Made by a program: the position numbers and the translations under genes
Assembly: GCA_022493055.1 (NCBI GenBank)
Contig: CP092781.1
Location: 2,418,001-2,482,000, forward strand
Direction of reading: 5' to 3'
Length of the DNA stretch: 64,000 nt
Origin: Staphylococcus roterodami
GTDB taxonomy: Bacteria > Bacillota > Bacilli > Staphylococcales > Staphylococcaceae
In this document: piece after piece, positions 30,196-40,184 of the stretch
How positions within the stretch are numbered: position 1 is the stretch's first letter
Layout: the number at the start of each line of letters is the position of its first letter
Notes under the pieces: generated by a model
The model's database searches: none
What the model saw: only the letters and a program-made list of their open reading frames with translations
Told to the model about the DNA's origin: nothing

Positions 30196-31875
30196 ATGAT
30201 TAAACAGATAAATGTTTCTAATATGCAAAAATTTGAATCTCAATTAATAAAAGCTCAAGCTGAAGGTTATACACATATTGTTCCATATGCTAATGAAATC
30301 ATGATTTATCAATCAATGTTAGAAGCTGTTCAATTGCATCCCACATCAATCGTGGTCGATTATACTGTGGATGGTCAATACAAAAACGATTGCCGCTATT
30401 TCGGACAAAAATCAATCAACTTTACCGATTGGGCAAACAATTCCAATTATTATCCAAATATGATTTACGCTATTAATCAAACTCTTGAATTAGTACAGCA
30501 ATATCATATTGAAACGCTATTTGACCTAGCTTTATTAACATTAATAAGCGGTGAATTATCAGTAGATGGTCATGTCGTCTTTGATTTTAAAGCACCTATA
30601 GCGACAAGCAGTTCAATATGGGATATTATGCAAACATTTGAAGATATCGATATGATGTCACAGTTCTATTTAAATAAAATCGCGTATATAAATCGACATG
30701 CCATCCCTTTTCGAAACGTTTATGTTGAAGACACAGAACAACTTAACGCACCAGATAATTGGTTATATTCTACAAAATTTTTACTTCCTAAGTGGCTATA
30801 CAAAATATCAAAGCAACGTTTCGATAACAAGCAATTACATCATTTAGGTATTTACACGAAGCAACCTGAACTGTTAAAAAACCATATCGTTTTTATAGGT
30901 AATGATTATCAATATGCGGGTAATTCAAAATATTTATTCAATTATTTTGTTAAGCATAACCCCATGACAGCGTGTTATTTCATTACTGACGATCGCCGTG
31001 GCCCACATTTTGTATCGCCGAAGTCAGAAGAAGCTGTTGAATTAATAAACAATGCTCGTGTTGTTTTGGTGGAAAATGATATCCCTGACTCACTACAGCC
31101 AAATGGTACTTTAATCCAATTACATCAAGGTATGCCATTGATACGATTATTTTTAGATAGTAAAGAAACTACAAAGAATTTGGAAACACCTTATTATCGC
31201 GCTAATAGGTATAATCGTTGGTTACAATTTGACTATGTTATCCATTCTGCTGATGATATCAGTCATTTTTATGAAACAGCTTTTCCTAGTCATCAATCAA
31301 ATGTTTTAGCGTACGGTAACGCTAAACAACAATACTTATCACAAAAGCGTAATGAAACGACAATTCAACAACAATATAAGAAATCATTTAAAATAGATGA
31401 TAGTAAACCAGTACTATTATATGCACCTATTGGATTAGTGAGTGCGCAACAATTACCACTATCAGATGCTTTATTCAAAGCCTACCATGTCGTTGTACAA
31501 GGTGTTGATGAATCAATATTACCGGAAGAGGTAATCGTTGCACCAAATTATCTTAGTGTTCAAGACTTGATTCTTATGTCTGATATTATTGTTACAGATT
31601 ATTCAAATATAGTATTTGATGCGTTATCTATTGATAAAACGGTAGCTCTATACACCCCAAACCACAGTCAATTTGTTGATGAACAAGGTGTTAATGAAGA
31701 AATTTGGAGACATTTTTCAAAAATATGGTATACAGATCGTCAACTATTAATTAGCAACTTAATTTCCCAGGCAATAACAGTTGTAAAATATCCTCAAATA
31801 CAACATAAAGAACAACCATTTGAATCGATATCTCAACTCATATTGTCTAAGATGAAATCTAATCAACAGCGTTAA
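30196..31875 (+). CDS. CDP-glycerol:poly(glycerophosphate) glycerophosphotransferase-like protein
   Basis: 559 residues from the ATG at 30196 (another ATG lies at 30181; neither has a strong ribosome site). The C-terminal 350 residues match the teichoic acid glycerophosphotransferase fold: GNDYQYAGNSKYLFNYFV, LIQLHQGMPLIRLFLD, then PVLLYAPIG and the hallmark SDIIVTDYSNIVFDALS. The N-terminal 220 residues are family-unlike and may act in targeting. It is outside the tar/tag clusters, so the acceptor is unknown. A hairpin shared with the convergent lipoprotein gene follows. Confidence 0.82.
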   Translation: MIKQINVSNMQKFESQLIKAQAEGYTHIVPYANEIMIYQSMLEAVQLHPTSIVVDYTVDGQYKNDCRYFGQKSINFTDWANNSNYYPNMIYAINQTLELVQQYHIETLFDLALLTLISGELSVDGHVVFDFKAPIATSSSIWDIMQTFEDIDMMSQFYLNKIAYINRHAIPFRNVYVEDTEQLNAPDNWLYSTKFLLPKWLYKISKQRFDNKQLHHLGIYTKQPELLKNHIVFIGNDYQYAGNSKYLFNYFVKHNPMTACYFITDDRRGPHFVSPKSEEAVELINNARVVLVENDIPDSLQPNGTLIQLHQGMPLIRLFLDSKETTKNLETPYYRANRYNRWLQFDYVIHSADDISHFYETAFPSHQSNVLAYGNAKQQYLSQKRNETTIQQQYKKSFKIDDSKPVLLYAPIGLVSAQQLPLSDALFKAYHVVVQGVDESILPEEVIVAPNYLSVQDLILMSDIIVTDYSNIVFDALSIDKTVALYTPNHSQFVDEQGVNEEIWRHFSKIWYTDRQLLISNLISQAITVVKYPQIQHKEQPFESISQLILSKMKSNQQR

Positions 31876-31946
31876 AATTCCTTAGTGACTGTAAATGAGT
31901 ATTAAATGTACTTTAGAACGACAATATTTATACTTGTATGAACACA

Positions 31947-31988
31947 AAAACGGTAAACCCTAATTCATATTATAGAGTTTACCGTTTT
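31947..31988. terminator. Bidirectional terminator
   Basis: AAAACGGTAAAC (31947-31958) is the exact complement of GTTTACCGTTTT (31977-31988). It lies between convergent genes. Confidence 0.88.
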
Positions 31989-32021
31989 AAATTTTTAACT
32001 TATATCATATTTACATAGACT

Positions 32022-32627
32022 TTATTGTTGATAGTTTGGATCTGCAACCATAGCTTGACCAGTGTGATCAACTGTCACAATTGAATATTTACCATTAGCA
32101 TTCGGATCTTTAAAACTAAAGACATATTTATAATTTCCGTTGTTCTCTTCAATAGAATAATCATTATAAATTTTATTATTGCTACCAAATTTATTTGCTT
32201 CACTGTTAGCTGCATTTAAAGCTGTTTGGAAATTTGGTAACTGTTGTAATGCTTGTGATTTATTACCATTAAATGGATAAATATTTCGTGCAACCGGTGT
32301 TGCGTTTTGACCATAATAAGGTGCAACGTAATTTGACTTTTGATTATTGCTAGTTTGATTATTATTTGTTTGGTTTTGATTATTGTTTGTTGCATTTGAA
32401 TTAGATTGTTGTTGATTATCATTTGTATTGTTGTCTTTGTTTACATCTTTATTATCATCTTTCTTTTCTGTTTTATCTTTAGATGTATCATTAGTTTTTT
32501 TATCTTGTTGTTCCGTTTTAGCCTTATCATTTTTATCTTTGCTATTATCCTTTTGTTGGTCACTATCTTGACCACATGCCGCTAAAAATAATGACAATGC
32601 TAATAAACCTGTAACTAACTTTTTCAT
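32022..32627 (-). CDS. Lipoprotein with low-complexity linker (TpgX-like)
   Basis: 201 residues. The signal peptide [18 protein letters not shown] ends in a lipobox (LAAC, Cys18), so the mature protein is lipid-anchored. Residues 19-95 are an unstructured stretch of Asn, Gln, Lys and Asp, with repeated NNNQ- and KDK-type runs, which probably spans the cell wall. The C-terminal 100 residues form a small folded domain with [18 protein letters not shown] and [13 protein letters not shown]. The homologue is called TpgX in S. aureus annotation; no function is known to me. AGGAGG precedes the ATG. Confidence 0.85.
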   Translation of the reverse strand: MKKLVTGLLALSLFLAACGQDSDQQKDNSKDKNDKAKTEQQDKKTNDTSKDKTEKKDDNKDVNKDNNTNDNQQQSNSNATNNNQNQTNNNQTSNNQKSNYVAPYYGQNATPVARNIYPFNGNKSQALQQLPNFQTALNAANSEANKFGSNNKIYNDYSIEENNGNYKYVFSFKDPNANGKYSIVTVDHTGQAMVADPNYQQ

Positions 32628-32941
32628 ACATATCTCCTCCTATAATTCTAATTCATTGAATAAAGCTTGAAATACATATCTTATATAGCCATGATTTCAT
32701 GGAATGATACTAAAGACACTCATACAAATGCAGAAAATATTTCCACAACTGTAACAACTACAATCCAAGTTTCTTTTTATTATACCCTAATTTCTAACCT
32801 TTATTATTTAATTTTTGTGAATTTTTTGTTTTCTATGTATTTAATCATTTTCATTAAATACTTCATCACAAATTTTAAAAATTAATGCACTAATTAAAAC
32901 CACATTGCCTTCTTTTTGAATTTTTCAATAAACAACTGGAA
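32628..32941. other. 314-base spacer upstream of the lipoprotein gene
   Basis: AT-rich, holding the lipoprotein promoter on the minus strand. I see no gene, repeat or clear hairpin; a 72-codon frame across it lacks a ribosome site and protein-like composition. Confidence 0.5.
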
Positions 32942-33457
32942 TTATAGCTCTTTTTCCATTATTAAATCTGTATCTGTGACTTCACCTGTTTGAAAATGAT
33001 GCTCCCCAACTACAGAAAATCCATGGCGTTGATAAAATGCTTGTGCACGCGGATTATGTTCCCAAACCCCCAACCAAATTTTATGTTTTTGATGTTCTCG
33101 AGCAGTTTGCTCAGCTAATGCGATCAATTGAGAACCCCTTCCGCCACCTTGAAAGTCTTCCTTAAAATATATTCTTTGAATTTCTAAATACGATGCACCC
33201 ATTTTTTCAGTTTGTGCATCGTTGATATTCATCTTAATATATCCTACATTTTCACCATTTTCCTGATAAAAATAATGAAAAGATGATGCATCATTTATTT
33301 CTTGTGTAAATTTTTCTACAGTATAATTTTCATCAAAAAACAGTTCGAAATCTTTATCATCATAGTACGCTCCAAATGTATCGTAAAATGTTTGTTTAGC
33401 TAATGTGACTAATTCCACCGCATCTTTATCTGTAATTACTTTTATTTCCCCTGTCAT
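32942..33457 (-). CDS. GNAT family N-acetyltransferase
   Basis: 171 residues. The acetyl-CoA binding motif A reads YLEIQRIYFKEDFQGGGRGSQLIALAE (Q/RxxGxG/A form), followed by motif B with WLGVWEHNPRAQAFYQRHGFSVVGEHHF. It resembles spermine/spermidine or peptide N-acetyltransferases of the PaiA type; the substrate is not determined. GGAGG precedes the ATG. Confidence 0.85.
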   Translation of the reverse strand: MTGEIKVITDKDAVELVTLAKQTFYDTFGAYYDDKDFELFFDENYTVEKFTQEINDASSFHYFYQENGENVGYIKMNINDAQTEKMGASYLEIQRIYFKEDFQGGGRGSQLIALAEQTAREHQKHKIWLGVWEHNPRAQAFYQRHGFSVVGEHHFQTGEVTDTDLIMEKEL

Positions 33458-33651
33458 ATTCTCCCCTCCAACGAGCTGTAGGTTACTTTAAAAATGTTTG
33501 TTTATGAGTTCATTTTCTAAGCAACTATGTAAAAATACATTAACACAAAGCAATAACAAATTGTATTTATTGTGTGTAACATCAATAAATGATACATTTA
33601 TTCCAGTAAAATGATCGTATTTGAAAAGAGAAAAAGAGAGGATGTATCGTT

Positions 33652-34656
33652 GTGGTAGAAACATTTAAAGCGTTTGTCATTGACAAGGATGAAAGTGGTA
33701 AAGTCACATCTACTTTTAAACAGTTATCACCTGCCGACTTACCTAAAGGAGATGTGCTGATTAAAGTCCATTATTCTGGTATAAACTATAAAGATGCTTT
33801 AGCGACTCAAGATCACAATGCAGTAGTAAAATCATACCCTATGGTTCCAGGAATTGATTTAGCAGGAACAATTGTTGAGTCAGATGCCCCAGGTTATCAA
33901 CAAGGCGATCAAGTGATTGTAACAAGTTATGACTTAGGCGTCAGCCATTTTGGTGGTTTTAGTGAATATGCTCGTGTTAAATCAGAGTGGATTGTTAAAC
34001 TCCCTGATACAATAACATTAGAAGAAGCAATGATTTATGGAACAGCCGGTTATACTGCTGGATTAGCCATTGAACGTCTTGAAAAAGTTGGTATGAATAT
34101 CGAAGATGGCCCTGTACTCGTAAGAGGCGCTTCAGGTGGTGTGGGAACATTAGCTGTTTTGATGCTAAATGAGCTTGGTTATAAGGTTATCGCAAGTACA
34201 GGCAAGAAAGATGTTAGCAATCAATTACTTGAACTTGGTGCCAAAGAAGTTATCGATCGTCTTTCCGTAGAAGAAGATAATACTAAACCTCTTGCATCAT
34301 CTACTTGGCAAGCCTGTGTTGATCCGGTCGGTGGTGAAGGTATAAATTATGTTACTAAGCGTTTAAATCATAGTGGCTCAATTGCAGTTATTGGTATGAC
34401 TGCTGGTAATACTTATACTAACTCTGTATTCCCTCACATTTTAAGAGGTGTAAATATTTTAGGCATCGATTCTGTATTTACAGCCATGAAATTAAGACAA
34501 CGTGTTTGGCGTCGTCTCGCAAAAGATTTAAAGCCTGAAAATTTACATGAAATTAAGCAAGTGATAACATTTGATGAACTTCCAGAACAACTTAATAAAG
34601 TAATTAATCATGAAAATAAAGGTCGCATCGTTATCGATTTCGGTGTAGATAAATAG
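33652..34656 (+). CDS. Zinc-free medium-chain reductase, YhdH/AcuI-like (acrylyl-CoA reductase type)
   Basis: 334 residues of the MDR superfamily. It has the GroES-like half (VHYSGINYKDALATQ, PGIDLAGTI, GDQVIVT) and a Rossmann half (VLVRGASGGVGTLAVLMLNELGY). The catalytic-zinc cysteine ligands are absent, as in the YhdH/AcuI and quinone oxidoreductase branches. It probably reduces acrylyl-CoA or another enone with NADPH; the true substrate is unknown. The start is a GTG at 33652 after AGAGAGG. A terminator follows. Confidence 0.87.
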   Translation: MVETFKAFVIDKDESGKVTSTFKQLSPADLPKGDVLIKVHYSGINYKDALATQDHNAVVKSYPMVPGIDLAGTIVESDAPGYQQGDQVIVTSYDLGVSHFGGFSEYARVKSEWIVKLPDTITLEEAMIYGTAGYTAGLAIERLEKVGMNIEDGPVLVRGASGGVGTLAVLMLNELGYKVIASTGKKDVSNQLLELGAKEVIDRLSVEEDNTKPLASSTWQACVDPVGGEGINYVTKRLNHSGSIAVIGMTAGNTYTNSVFPHILRGVNILGIDSVFTAMKLRQRVWRRLAKDLKPENLHEIKQVITFDELPEQLNKVINHENKGRIVIDFGVDK

Positions 34657-34663
34657 TATTCAT

Positions 34664-34701
34664 AAAAAAAAGACATCCCGTTTTGCGAGATGTCTTTTTA
34701 T
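34664..34701. terminator. Bidirectional terminator
   Basis: AAAAGACATC pairs with GATGTCTTTT around a short loop, with A and T tracts on the two sides (34664-34701), between convergent genes. Confidence 0.88.
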
Positions 34702-34702
34702 T

Positions 34703-35107
34703 TTAGTATTTAATATACATGCCACCTGAATCTGGTTCGGTAGGTATAAAACCAAATTTTGCATATAATTTATCCGCCGGGTAGTCTGCGATCAGGCTAA
34801 CGTATGTACTTTCAACAGCAACTTGTTTAATATATTGCATAATATGCTCCATAATTAGACTACCGTAACCTTGACCTTGATAACTTTTCGAAACAGCAAT
34901 ATCAACAATTTGAAAAGCAGTTCCTCCATCGCCAATCACTCTGCCCATTCCAATCAACTTGTCTTTATCATACAAGGTTATAGTAAACAAGGCATTCGGT
35001 AGTCCTTTTGAGGCTGCTTCGTGCGTCTTAGGGCTCATTCCTGCGTTTACCCTTAGTGCGCAATAATCCTCACACGTCGGAATATTATATGTCAATTTAA
35101 CCACCAT
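34703..35107 (-). CDS. GNAT family N-acetyltransferase
   Basis: 134 residues from the ATG at 35107; alternative starts lie at 35110 and 35116 (GTG) and cannot be separated with certainty because the upstream GTGGGGATG is both a ribosome site and start-like. The GNAT core reads IVDIAVSKSYQGQGYGSLIMEHIMQYI (motif A with QGQGYG) and LYAKFGFIPTEPDSGGMYIKY at the end. It is a short, single-domain acetyltransferase of unknown substrate. It lies 24 bases past the iruO stop codon end and may be co-transcribed with iruO. Confidence 0.8.
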   Translation of the reverse strand: MVVKLTYNIPTCEDYCALRVNAGMSPKTHEAASKGLPNALFTITLYDKDKLIGMGRVIGDGGTAFQIVDIAVSKSYQGQGYGSLIMEHIMQYIKQVAVESTYVSLIADYPADKLYAKFGFIPTEPDSGGMYIKY

Positions 35108-35139
35108 CATCCCCACTTTTCATCAAATATTATATCAAC

Positions 35140-36243
<1,104 letters not shown>

Positions 36244-36334
36244 TTAAAACCATTATACTATTAATGCTTGCATTGTTAAAATAAATCGCATAGTTAGCTT
36301 TGAAATATCAAAATGATTTCATCACTATAAAAAA

Positions 36335-36385
36335 ACACACCTTCCAAAGCTCCAAACCAAATTGTTTTCTTTGAAAGATGTGTAT
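36335..36385 (-). terminator. Terminator after the DUF2871 gene
   Basis: ACACACCTTCCAAAG pairs with CTTTGAAAGATGTGT, two mismatches, with a run of A on the left that reads as T on the minus strand. Confidence 0.75.
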
Positions 36386-36404
36386 ATTTTCAATTCTAAT
36401 TATT

Positions 36405-36836
36405 TTATTTTTTAAAAGACTCATCACGTGGTTCTTTAAGGATTGCTTGTCTTAATAAGAAAAACAGCAATAATAAACCTGCAAGCATACCCGTATGCCC
36501 TATACCTGCAAATCCCGCAAATGCTTCTGGAGAATATGATTTACCTGTAACTTGGAAGAATCCTTTAGTTACCATCATACCTATTGTGACGATAACACCT
36601 ATGTTGTATACATAAAAGAACCAATTAAATAAGTAATAACTTGATAATTTAAATAACTTCTCCAATGGTAATAATATTAAAAACATAAACATACCTAAAA
36701 TAAGTGTATGTGTGTGTACAAGTGATAATTGAGTTGTACCCGTAAAATCATATGCTTTTGTTAGCTCTCTATAAAAGAAGCCACTGAATAGCCCTATGAT
36801 CATATAAAAAAGAAATGAATATAATAACCTACGCAT
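36405..36836 (-). CDS. DUF2871 family membrane protein
   Basis: 143 residues, four hydrophobic segments (about 6-24, 40-58, 72-92 and 110-130). A conserved histidine pair HTHT lies in the second segment (SLVHTHTLILGMFMF) and a further GHTG in the fourth, an arrangement that could bind metal or haem; this is inference. The family has no known function. It lies upstream of iruO on the same strand but with its own terminator. GGGAGG precedes the ATG. Confidence 0.8.
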   Translation of the reverse strand: MRRLLYSFLFYMIIGLFSGFFYRELTKAYDFTGTTQLSLVHTHTLILGMFMFLILLPLEKLFKLSSYYLFNWFFYVYNIGVIVTIGMMVTKGFFQVTGKSYSPEAFAGFAGIGHTGMLAGLLLLFFLLRQAILKEPRDESFKK

Positions 36837-36976
36837 TTTGAATCCTCCCTCACCTTTTCATTATATCTGATTATAATGATTATAACAGTGACAAAATCGC
36901 GAAGAAATCGTACAACCTTTTCGCTTAACATTATCTATTTCATCCAGCACAACATCGTTTTAAACTAAATTACAAT

Positions 36977-37025
36977 AATAGCTATACAATGACGCTCGCT
37001 ACAAACGTCTTGTATAGCTATTTTT
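36977..37025. terminator. Perfect-stem hairpin after the YhgE-like gene
   Basis: AATAGCTATACAA (36977-36989) is the exact complement of TTGTATAGCTATT (37010-37022), followed by TTTTT on the plus strand. It likely ends the minus-strand permease transcript. Confidence 0.75.
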
Positions 37026-37037
37026 ACATTTATTATA

Positions 37038-38315
37038 TTATGACGGAACTTCAGTACGTTTTGTGCTATGTTTTCTAACAATAGCTGATACTAAACTTGA
37101 TACAGCACCAAAAATCATAAATCCTATGAACATCCACATTGTACTATTTAATTCAATATGATGATTTAAGTACAATAATTCTCTTATACTTGTTGCATAA
37201 TGCGTGAATGGATTCCAATCGTATACGTATTTTTGATAACTATCAGGCAACATTTGTTTTGGTAATGTTACAAGCTGCATGCTAAAGAACATTAAAATGA
37301 AGAAAATTGGAATTGACTTCATACCTAACCATACCATGACACCTAAAATAAGTCCGACGAACCCTAAAATTGCAAATGCTACAAAGATTGCAATACGATT
37401 AGGGTGTCCAAAATCAAATCCTTGTACACCTTGCATGAAGTAAATATAAGCAAAGCTACCCGCAAATGCTGCAATAACAGCGAATATCATTTGACCAACT
37501 GATGCAATAATACGATGTTGAATTTTAATATTATTACTTGTTCTAAATGCAAAGAACAATAAGATAGAGGTAACAATTGAACCTATCCAAATTGGCATAA
37601 ACATTAAGAATGGTGCATTACCACCTGCTTGGTGATCTTTAACTTTATTAAGTTTTTCGTTATCTACTTTAACAGGATTTGTTAAATCATTAATGTCTGA
37701 TGCATTGACTTTAACATTTTGACTTGTTAATGTTTCTAAGCTTTGTTTCGTAATTTGGGCATTAATATTATCACCCATTCCAGTTAATACAGCTGAAGCA
37801 ATTTGAGAACCTTGCAAGCTTGATCCCTCGCTTACAATTGTCTTAAATTTAGCCTGTTTAACATCGATTTGCTGATTACCCATTTTTTGTTGCATTTGTT
37901 GAACAACTTGTGGTGGAATTTCGCCAGAAGCAACTTTTTGCTTCATTTCTTCTTTTTTACTATCCATAACCACTTTTTGTGTTTTGCTCATAGCATCTTT
38001 TGAAAAATCTTTATCAATAATCGCTACACCATAGATTTTTTGATCTTTCAAATCTTTTTCTAAATCTTTTTCATTTTTAACTTTAACCCATTTTATTTTA
38101 TCAGAGTTACTATCTAATAGTTTATCTTCTAATTTTTTCCCAATATTAATATTTTTATCCTGGATTGTTGTACCTTTATCCTCATTTAAAATACCAATTG
38201 GTAAATCTTTAGGCTTTGGATTATATGCTGGATAAAAAGCTAAAGAAAATATAACAAGGATAACCATAATTGCTATCGGTGCAATCCATAACATTTTATT
38301 TTTAAACATATTCAT
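37038..38315 (-). CDS. YhgE/Pip-like ABC-2 membrane protein
   Basis: 425 residues. An N-terminal membrane segment (about 9-29, ending FYPAYNPKPKDLPIGILNED, the typical YhgE opening) is followed by about 190 extracytoplasmic residues, with a Lys/Gln-rich helical part (KKEEMKQKVASGEIPPQVVQ). Then come five or six C-terminal membrane segments (from FLMFMPIWIGSIV onward). Proteins of this group include phage-infection protein-like and ESX-associated exporters; there is no ATPase beside it. A TetR-type gene is divergent and is the likely regulator. Function unknown. Confidence 0.78.
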   Translation of the reverse strand: MNMFKNKMLWIAPIAIMVILVIFSLAFYPAYNPKPKDLPIGILNEDKGTTIQDKNINIGKKLEDKLLDSNSDKIKWVKVKNEKDLEKDLKDQKIYGVAIIDKDFSKDAMSKTQKVVMDSKKEEMKQKVASGEIPPQVVQQMQQKMGNQQIDVKQAKFKTIVSEGSSLQGSQIASAVLTGMGDNINAQITKQSLETLTSQNVKVNASDINDLTNPVKVDNEKLNKVKDHQAGGNAPFLMFMPIWIGSIVTSILLFFAFRTSNNIKIQHRIIASVGQMIFAVIAAFAGSFAYIYFMQGVQGFDFGHPNRIAIFVAFAILGFVGLILGVMVWLGMKSIPIFFILMFFSMQLVTLPKQMLPDSYQKYVYDWNPFTHYATSIRELLYLNHHIELNSTMWMFIGFMIFGAVSSLVSAIVRKHSTKRTEVPS

Positions 38316-38336
38316 TTTATTTTTTTACCTCCTTAT

Positions 38337-38452
38337 TAGACAATGTGTTGAATATTTCGCATGTTGTCTATTATAATATGTTAATGGGATTAAACAATAC
38401 ACAATGTTCATCAAGTTGTTTAATAATGAACACATAATCCTATTTTGTTCAT
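38337..38452. promoter_or_regulatory. Cluster of inverted repeats, probable TetR operators
   Basis: Two palindromes lie between the divergent permease and TetR genes: TAGACAA (38337-38343)/TTGTCTA (38364-38370), and TGTTCAT (38405-38411)/ATGAACA (38426-38432). A third TGTTCAT lies at 38446-38452. All lie within 115 bases. Operator function is inferred. Confidence 0.5.
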
Positions 38453-38474
38453 TAAAAAGGAGGTTGATTCATTT

Positions 38475-39098
38475 TTGAAAGAAGATAGGCGAATTAGAAA
38501 GACTAAATCCTCCATTAAGAATGCGTTCACTAAACTACTACAAGAAAAAGATTTAGAAAAAATTACTATTCGCGACATAACAACTCGCGCTGATATCAAT
38601 AGGGGTACATTTTACTTACATTACGAAGATAAATATATGTTACTCGCTGATATGGAAGATGAGTATATTTCTGAACTGTCAACATACACTCAGTTTGATT
38701 TGTTACATGGCTCTTCAATTGAAGATATTGCAAATACATTTGTGAATAATATACTAAAAAATATTTTTCAGCATATTCACGATAATTTAGAGTTTTATCA
38801 CACTATCTTACAACTTGAACGTACAAGTCAACTTGAGTTGAAAATCAATGAACACATTAAGAATAATATGCAACGATATATTAGTATCGACCATACTATT
38901 GGAGGTATACCCGAAATGTACTTTTATAGCTATGTTTCCGGAGCAACGATTTCAGTTATTAAATATTGGGTATTGGACAAGCAACCCATTTCGGTTGATG
39001 ACTTAGCTAAACATGTGCATAATATTATTTTTAACGGACCTTTAAGAATAATGGCAGAAAATCGTTTGCATAAATCAAAGACAAATATACAATCGTAA
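38475..39098 (+). CDS. TetR/AcrR family regulator
   Basis: 207 residues from a TTG at 38475, chosen because AAGGAGG lies 11 bases before it; an ATG at 38445 in frame would sit within the operator region. DNA-binding domain: KTKSSIKNAFTKLLQEK, IRDITTRADINRGTFYLHYEDKYM. The C-terminal domain (SYVSGATISVIKYWVLDKQPI) is of the Gram-positive type. It is divergent from the YhgE-like gene and is probably its repressor. The CorA-type gene follows 46 bases after it on the same strand and may share its transcript. Confidence 0.83.
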   Translation: MKEDRRIRKTKSSIKNAFTKLLQEKDLEKITIRDITTRADINRGTFYLHYEDKYMLLADMEDEYISELSTYTQFDLLHGSSIEDIANTFVNNILKNIFQHIHDNLEFYHTILQLERTSQLELKINEHIKNNMQRYISIDHTIGGIPEMYFYSYVSGATISVIKYWVLDKQPISVDDLAKHVHNIIFNGPLRIMAENRLHKSKTNIQS

Positions 39099-39144
39099 CC
39101 ATTGTTTGCTTTCCTCTAAATCCTTCAGAAAGGAAATATGAATC

Positions 39145-40089
39145 ATGATTACTTCATTCAGACACTCAGAACATATAGATAAACATATTATAGAAACACC
39201 ATTAGATCATACAGCTTCATGGATTAATGTTGTAGAACCAGATCGTGAAGAAATTGAAAGTCTTATGGAGCAATATAATATACCTGAAGATTTTATTCGT
39301 GACCCATTGGATTCCGAAGAAAGTGCACGTATTGAATACGACGAAGATACTGGTTATTCATTGATTATTATTGACTTACCAATCGTCAATTCAACAAATA
39401 GAAGTGTGTTATCTTTCGTTACGATTCCACTAGGTATTATTATCGGGAATGGTATTATTGTCACTGTTTGTGACGCTGAAAATGAATTTTTAGAAAATTT
39501 ACCAAAACGTGATATTAATTTAAAATTCCATAGCCGTTTCGCATTAGAAATTTTAATTACGATTTCCGATCATTATAATCGCAACTTACGATTATTAAAC
39601 AAAAGTAGAATTCGTATTGAAAAAGAATTAAAAAACAATATTACTAACAAGCAACTTTTCAAATTAATGGAAGTCGAAAAGAGTTTAGTATACTTTTTAG
39701 CCGCATTAAAAGGTAATGATACAATTATTAAAAAATTATTCCGATTACCTGCAATTAAACGTTTTGAAGAAGATGAAGAATTACTAGAAGATTTAATCAT
39801 TGAAAATAACCAAGCCATCGAAACAACTGAGTTACACCAGCGTATCCTAGAGAGTATCACAACATCATATGCTTCTTTATTATCTAATGATATGAATACG
39901 ATTATGAAAACATTAACGTTATTCACAGTATTATTAACGTTACCAACACTCGTATTTAGCTTTTTCGGTATGAACGTACCGTTGCCAATTGACGATCATA
40001 GTTATATTTCTTGGATTATCGTGGTAGGTATTTCATTAATTCTTGTCGTAATTGTTAGTATTTTCTTATGGCGTAAGCAAAAGTTATAG
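39145..40089 (+). CDS. CorA-family Mg2+/divalent cation channel (second copy)
   Basis: 314 residues of CorA layout: soluble N-terminus, two C-terminal membrane segments (about 257-277 and 290-308), and the pore signature FFGMNVPLP after the first. The sequence is quite unlike the first CorA at 6026-6973 outside the GMN motif, so this is an old paralogue. AAAGGAAA precedes the ATG. It follows the TetR gene on the same strand. The ion carried cannot be read from sequence. Confidence 0.9.
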   Translation: MITSFRHSEHIDKHIIETPLDHTASWINVVEPDREEIESLMEQYNIPEDFIRDPLDSEESARIEYDEDTGYSLIIIDLPIVNSTNRSVLSFVTIPLGIIIGNGIIVTVCDAENEFLENLPKRDINLKFHSRFALEILITISDHYNRNLRLLNKSRIRIEKELKNNITNKQLFKLMEVEKSLVYFLAALKGNDTIIKKLFRLPAIKRFEEDEELLEDLIIENNQAIETTELHQRILESITTSYASLLSNDMNTIMKTLTLFTVLLTLPTLVFSFFGMNVPLPIDDHSYISWIIVVGISLILVVIVSIFLWRKQKL

Positions 40090-40096
40090 CTAAAAA

Positions 40097-40183
40097 TAAA
40101 AGGTATGACAGTCCGAAGTATAATGTCTATTGCATTAATTCTAAGTGCAATAGCTTATATTTCCTTAACTGTCATACCTTTTT
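40097..40183. terminator. Bidirectional terminator between the second corA and scrA
   Basis: AAAAGGTATGACAGT near 40098-40112 is complementary to ACTGTCATACCTTTT (40168-40182), with a further inner stem ATTGCATTA/TAAGTGCAAT-like. It lies between convergent genes. Confidence 0.9.
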
Positions 40184-40184
40184 G

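Noticed and set aside
32216..32422. 68-codon frame on the minus strand inside the lipoprotein gene
   Set aside because: It is a shadow of the Asn/Gln-rich linker in another frame.
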